From Croceicoccus sediminis (lineage in GTDB: Bacteria > Pseudomonadota > Alphaproteobacteria > Sphingomonadales > Sphingomonadaceae), in contig NZ_SUNC01000001.1 in the NCBI RefSeq assembly GCF_007570835.1, forward strand, positions 682,001 to 746,000: 64,000 nucleotides of DNA, written 5' to 3'. The notes under the pieces were generated by a model. The model saw nothing but the letters and a program-made list of their open reading frames with translations. It did not search any database and had not been told where the DNA came from. The first letter of the stretch is position 1; each line of letters starts with the position of its first letter. Made by a program: the position numbers and the translations under genes. Shown here piece by piece: positions 60,470 to 64,000 of this stretch.

Positions 60470-62098
60470 ATGAACCAGAAAAGCAGCAAAGCCCGTCTTG
60501 AAGTCCGCCAGGCCGAAGCACGGGACGTATCCGCCATCGCCGCCCTCGTCCGCCGTGCTTACGAGGATTTGCCCGCCTATACCTTTGGCGAAATTCGCGG
60601 CCAGATGAACCACTATCCCGAGGGATGCTTCGTCGCAAAGCTGGACGGAAAGCTCGTCGGGTACTGCGCGACGATGCGCGTCACCAAGAACATGGCGATG
60701 CGCGCGCATACATGGGACGAGATCACGGGCAACGGTTTCGGTTCGCGACATATTCCGAACGGCGAATGGCTCTACGGGTATGAGATGTGCGTCGATCCCA
60801 AGGTGCGCGGCACGCGAATCGGCCGGCGGCTTTACGAAGAACGTCGCGCGCTGGCCGAACGGCTGGAACTGGCGGGCATCGTCTTCGGTGGCCGCATGCC
60901 AAACTACACCCGCAACCGGCGCAAGGTGGAAGACCCGCAGGACTACCTCAACAAGGTCGTTGAAGGCAGGATTCACGATCCGGTCCTGCGGTTTCAGCTC
61001 GCCAACGGGTTCGAGCCGATCGGCATCCTCGAAGGCTATCTGCCAGAGGACAAGAAATCGAAGGCCAACGCGGTCCACATGGTCTGGCGCAACCCGTATG
61101 TCGACAGCGAGCAGCCGAAGAAATTCCGCCTGCCGCGCGATGTGGAGTCCGTGCGGATCGCGACTTGCCAGATGCAGGCCCGCGCGGTGAAGGACTATGA
61201 AGAGTTCATGCGCGGCGTCGAATATTTCGTCGATGTCGCAGCAGATTACGAGGCGGACTTCATCCTCTTTCCCGAACTGTTCACCCTGCCCCTGCTGTCT
61301 TTCGCAGACCAGGAACTGAGCAGCCAGGAATCGATCGAGGCGCTGTCCGCCTATACGCCGCGCATCCGCACGGCGCTGTCGAAGATGGCGCTCGAATACA
61401 ACATCAACATCATCGGCGGTTCGCACCCGACCCGCATGGACGACGGCGACATTCACAACGTCGCCTATATCTGCCTGCGCGACGGTTCGATCCACGAACA
61501 GGAGAAGATCCACGCCACCCCGAACGAGGCCTATTGGTGGAACATCAAGGGCGGGGACAGCATCGACGCGATCCAGACGGACTGCGGCCCGATCGGCGTG
61601 CTGATCTGTTACGACAGCGAATTTCCCGAACTCGCCCGCCGCCTCGTCGACGAAGGCGCGCGGATCATTTTCGTGCCGTTCTGCACCGACAGCCGCCAGG
61701 GATACATGCGCGTGCGCTATTGCGCGCAGGCCCGCGCGATCGAGAACCAGTGCTTCGTGGTGATGAGCGGGAACGTCGGCAACCTGCCGAACGTGGGCAA
61801 CATGGACATCCAGTACGCCCAGTCCTGCATCCTGACGCCTTGCGATTTCCCCTTCGCCCGCGACGGCATCGCGGCTGAGGCGAGCGAGAATGTCGAAACC
61901 CTGACGATCAGCGACGTGAACCTGGCCGACCTGTCCTGGGCCCGGGCGGAAGGCACCGTTCGCAACCTGGGCGATCGCCGCTTCGATCTTTACCGGATCG
62001 AATGGGACGGCCGCGTCGGCAAGCCTAACGACGCTGCGGGCGTTGCCGAAGATGCGGGCGGCCGCCCGCTCGGCACAAAGACCATGGGCGGCGGCTGA
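60470..62098 (+). CDS. fused GNAT acetyltransferase - carbon-nitrogen hydrolase (nitrilase superfamily)
   Basis: A 542-residue fusion. Residues about 8-210 are a GNAT domain: RQAEARDVSAIAALVRRAYE, YGYEMCVDPKVRGTRIGRRL (acetyl-CoA loop) and FQLANGFEPIGILEGYLP. Residues about 230-500 are a nitrilase domain with the full Glu-Lys-Cys triad: ADFILFPELFTLPLL (Glu), HEQEKIHATPNE (Lys) and GVLICYDSEFPELARRL (Cys), plus IIGGSHPT. Such fusions are known in Proteobacteria, but substrates are not established. A Glu/Arg-rich linker (VWRNPYVDSEQPKKFRLPRD) joins the halves. The gene stands alone 51 bases after the pseudogene and converges on the acyl-CoA ligase gene. Confidence 0.93.
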   Translation: MNQKSSKARLEVRQAEARDVSAIAALVRRAYEDLPAYTFGEIRGQMNHYPEGCFVAKLDGKLVGYCATMRVTKNMAMRAHTWDEITGNGFGSRHIPNGEWLYGYEMCVDPKVRGTRIGRRLYEERRALAERLELAGIVFGGRMPNYTRNRRKVEDPQDYLNKVVEGRIHDPVLRFQLANGFEPIGILEGYLPEDKKSKANAVHMVWRNPYVDSEQPKKFRLPRDVESVRIATCQMQARAVKDYEEFMRGVEYFVDVAADYEADFILFPELFTLPLLSFADQELSSQESIEALSAYTPRIRTALSKMALEYNINIIGGSHPTRMDDGDIHNVAYICLRDGSIHEQEKIHATPNEAYWWNIKGGDSIDAIQTDCGPIGVLICYDSEFPELARRLVDEGARIIFVPFCTDSRQGYMRVRYCAQARAIENQCFVVMSGNVGNLPNVGNMDIQYAQSCILTPCDFPFARDGIAAEASENVETLTISDVNLADLSWARAEGTVRNLGDRRFDLYRIEWDGRVGKPNDAAGVAEDAGGRPLGTKTMGGG

Positions 62099-62116
62099 CG
62101 ATCGGCCGGCTGGCGG

Positions 62117-63739
62117 TCAGATAGCCGCCAGCTCGCCGTCGGCATACATCTCGCGCAGCTTCAGCTTGTTGACCTTGCCTGTCGCGCCAAGCGGGATCGC
62201 TTCGACGAAACGGAACTCATCCGGCATCCACCAGCTGGCGATACGACCATCCAGGAACGAACGCAGCTCCTCCTCCGTGGGTGCGGGGCCCGCTTCCGGT
62301 TGAATGATAAGCAGCGGCCTTTCGCCCCATTTCTCGTTCGGGATCGCGATGGCGGCGGCGTTGGAAACCAGCGGATGGGACAGAACCGCGTTTTCCAGAT
62401 CGATTGAACTGATCCACTCGCCACCCGACTTGATCACGTCCTTCGACCGGTCGGTCAGATGGATCGCGCCTTCCGCGTCGAGAGCGGCGAGGTCGCCCGT
62501 GTCGAACCAGTTGTCCGTGTCTAGTATCTCTCCGCCCTCGCCCCCGAAATAGCTGCTGACGACGGCGACACCACGGATCTGCAGGTTACCGGAATCGCCG
62601 CTGCCCCTTGCCACCGGCTCACCCGCCTTGTCGATCACGCGAAGCTCCGTGCCGAACAGGGGAATGCCCTGCGCCAGCTTGTGCGGCAGCACTTCGTCCA
62701 GCGGCGCGTCAGCAAGGTCGCGGGGGACGTGCGAAACCGATCCGATCGGCGAACACTCGGTCATGCCCCAGGCGTGCCCGACCTCGACGCCGTAATCCTC
62801 TTCGAATGCGCGCAAGATGCGTTCCGGCAGGGCCGAACCGCCGATGCAGACGCGTTTCAACCACGGCAGGGCAAGATCGTTCGCCCGCATATACTCGAGC
62901 AATCCCATCCACAGCGTCGGCACCGCAGCGGTCAGCGTCACGCGCTCGTCCGTCAGAAGTTCGTGGATCGAACGGCCGTCGAGCCCCGGCCCCGGCATGA
63001 CCATCTTGGCCCCGGCCATCGGGCCCGCAAAGGCCAGTGCCCAGGCATTGGCGTGGAACATCGGCACCACCGGCATCACGGTGTCGTGGCTGCCAAGGTC
63101 GAAACAATCCTTGCTGATCGCCATCATCGCGTGGATCGTGTTGGACCGGTGCGAATAGAGCACGCCCTTGGGATTTCCCGTCGTGCCCGAGGTATAGCAA
63201 AGCCCGCAGGCGCTGTTTTCGTCGAATCCGCCCCACGGTGTGTCCACGCCCGCAGCCGCGATCCAGTCCTCGTAACAGATCGCGTCCAGCTGGTTTTCAG
63301 GCATCTCCGCCGCGTCAGCGATGATCACGTAATGCTCTACCGACACGCGTTCGCGAACCGCCTCGACCAGCGGCAGGAAGGACGTGTCGAAGATCAGCAC
63401 GCGGTCCTGCGCGTGGTTGATGATCCAGGCGAGCTGATCGGGATGCAGACGCGGGTTCAAGGTATGCAGCACCGCGCCGATACCCATCGCCCCGTACCAG
63501 CTTTCCATGTGCCGCGCGCCGTTCCAGGCCAGCGTGCCAACGCGGTCGCCCGCCGCGATGCCCAACCCCTTCAACGCGCCGGAAACCTGCTTGGCCCTTG
63601 CGTGTACTTGCGCATAATTCGTGCGATGGACCGACCCATCGGTTCTACGCGTGACGATCTCGGTATCGCCGAAATAGCGCGCCGCGCGGTCGAGTATCTT
63701 GTCGACCGTGAGCGGCCAGTCCTGCATCAGGCCAAGCAT
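62117..63739 (-). CDS. long-chain fatty acid--CoA ligase (AMP-binding)
   Basis: A 540-residue acyl-adenylate forming enzyme that activates fatty acids with ATP and CoA. Motifs: the P-loop-like [20 protein letters not shown] near residue 181, [11 protein letters not shown] (A5), [20 protein letters not shown] (A7) and [20 protein letters not shown] (A8, hinge), and the catalytic Lys in [12 protein letters not shown] (A10). The A8 KSGGEWIS form is typical of medium/long-chain FadD3-like ligases. The ATG at 63739 has GAGAGGAG six bases before it; a GTG five codons upstream (63754) is less likely. It converges on the GNAT-nitrilase gene with an 18-base gap. Confidence 0.93.
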   Translation of the reverse strand: MLGLMQDWPLTVDKILDRAARYFGDTEIVTRRTDGSVHRTNYAQVHARAKQVSGALKGLGIAAGDRVGTLAWNGARHMESWYGAMGIGAVLHTLNPRLHPDQLAWIINHAQDRVLIFDTSFLPLVEAVRERVSVEHYVIIADAAEMPENQLDAICYEDWIAAAGVDTPWGGFDENSACGLCYTSGTTGNPKGVLYSHRSNTIHAMMAISKDCFDLGSHDTVMPVVPMFHANAWALAFAGPMAGAKMVMPGPGLDGRSIHELLTDERVTLTAAVPTLWMGLLEYMRANDLALPWLKRVCIGGSALPERILRAFEEDYGVEVGHAWGMTECSPIGSVSHVPRDLADAPLDEVLPHKLAQGIPLFGTELRVIDKAGEPVARGSGDSGNLQIRGVAVVSSYFGGEGGEILDTDNWFDTGDLAALDAEGAIHLTDRSKDVIKSGGEWISSIDLENAVLSHPLVSNAAAIAIPNEKWGERPLLIIQPEAGPAPTEEELRSFLDGRIASWWMPDEFRFVEAIPLGATGKVNKLKLREMYADGELAAI

Positions 63740-63904
63740 TCTCGCTCCTCTCACCCATGTTCTTGTCTTTGTTCGGGAAGATGGCCGGGTTCGCGCCCGT
63801 GTGCAAATGGTCTTGCCCCGCGCCGATCTTTTTTGCCGTCAAAGCGTGCGCGCAGCCCCCACCCTCTGGTCAATCGCGGCCTTGCACCCTAGGAGTTGCA
63901 GCAG

Positions 63905-64000
63905 ATGGCAAGCGAACTGCATTTCTCACCCGTCCTGTCCGACGCACTGGTCATTCTGGGATCGGCGGGCATCGTCATTCCGGTCTTCGCCCGGTTCCGG
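63905..64000 (+). CDS. monovalent cation:proton antiporter-2 (CPA2/Kef-type), 3'-truncated by the window edge
   Basis: Only 32 codons are inside the window. They read MASELHFSPVLSDALVILGS then AGIVIPVFARFR, the first membrane helix and conserved start of Kef-type potassium/proton antiporters (HFSPVLxDALVxLGxAGIVIPxFxRFxxSPVIG). CTAGGAGTTG lies about eight bases upstream. The gene is divergent from the acyl-CoA ligase across 165 bases. The identification rests on a short segment. Confidence 0.7.
   Translation, partial: MASELHFSPVLSDALVILGSAGIVIPVFARFR

Overview
This window is a stretch of bacterial chromosome from an alphaproteobacterium, most likely of the order Sphingomonadales (Sphingomonadaceae or Erythrobacteraceae). 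The evidence is high GC with strong third-position GC; ccrM and cpdR of the alphaproteobacterial cell-cycle circuit; an F0 ATP synthase operon with duplicated b subunits (b and b') and no F1 genes beside it; a TIGR02300 'FYDLN acid' protein; a SapC family protein; and a lapA-pyrF-trpF-trpB-trpA-accD-folC order. I saw no insertion sequence, prophage, CRISPR array, rRNA or integrase. The window reads as ordinary core chromosome with a few lineage-specific islands.

Layout. 1-7.1 kb: truncated SDR oxidoreductase; a leftward ccrM-folP-DUF1643 block; a divergent sulfotransferase; rnhB with a second SDR; and a PQQ-type sugar dehydrogenase lipoprotein. The ccrM/sulfotransferase divergent region carries seven GANTC sites, the target of CcrM itself. 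7.2-14.5 kb: GNAT protein, then an overlapping DUF1285-NUDIX-CCA transferase operon, a retropepsin-like protease, a DEAD-box helicase, pgsA and an LplT-like MFS protein. 14.5-20 kb: a small membrane protein, an EVE protein, and a leftward NHEJ operon in which an MgtC/SapB membrane protein is wedged between ku and ligD with overlapping codons; then tRNA-Ala(GGC) and a TIGR02300 protein. 20-25.3 kb: aroA-small membrane protein-cmk, rpsA with a hairpin-rich 3' region, and gloB. 25.3-29.1 kb: an orphan PAS/HWE-type histidine kinase and the F0 ATP synthase operon (atpI-atpB-atpE-b'-b). 29.2-33.1 kb: ydbH-ynbE-ydbL, an envelope lipid-transport bridge operon.

33.3-47.5 kb: radC-NRDE, a DMT exporter, purB, then a long rightward, largely overlapping block (lapA-pyrF-secreted protein-GNAT-trpF-trpB-trpA-accD-folC) coupling pyrimidine, tryptophan, fatty-acid and folate synthesis; a leftward ampG; and rluB-like pseudouridine synthase with rsmD. 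47.5-48.6 kb: two small secreted paralogues sharing a Cys/PRAAG/WPG C-terminal module, one with eight 11-residue Trp/Tyr-rich tandem repeats. 48.7-57.6 kb: UvrD-type helicase, SlyD-like FKBP, second DEAD-box helicase, a small secreted protein, a GlcD-type FAD oxidoreductase, sapC, a triplicated 42-43 bp terminator repeat, and N-formylglutamate amidohydrolase. 57.7-64 kb: cpdR, tRNA-Val(GAC), icd, a decayed HExxH-type gene with at least three lesions, a GNAT-nitrilase fusion, a fatty acyl-CoA ligase, and the first 32 codons of a CPA2 antiporter.

The most unusual signals are the GANTC cluster at ccrM, the ku-mgtC-ligD arrangement, the 11-residue-repeat secreted protein with its paralogue, the triplicated terminator, and the pseudogene after icd. 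All identifications come from reading motifs; no database search was run.
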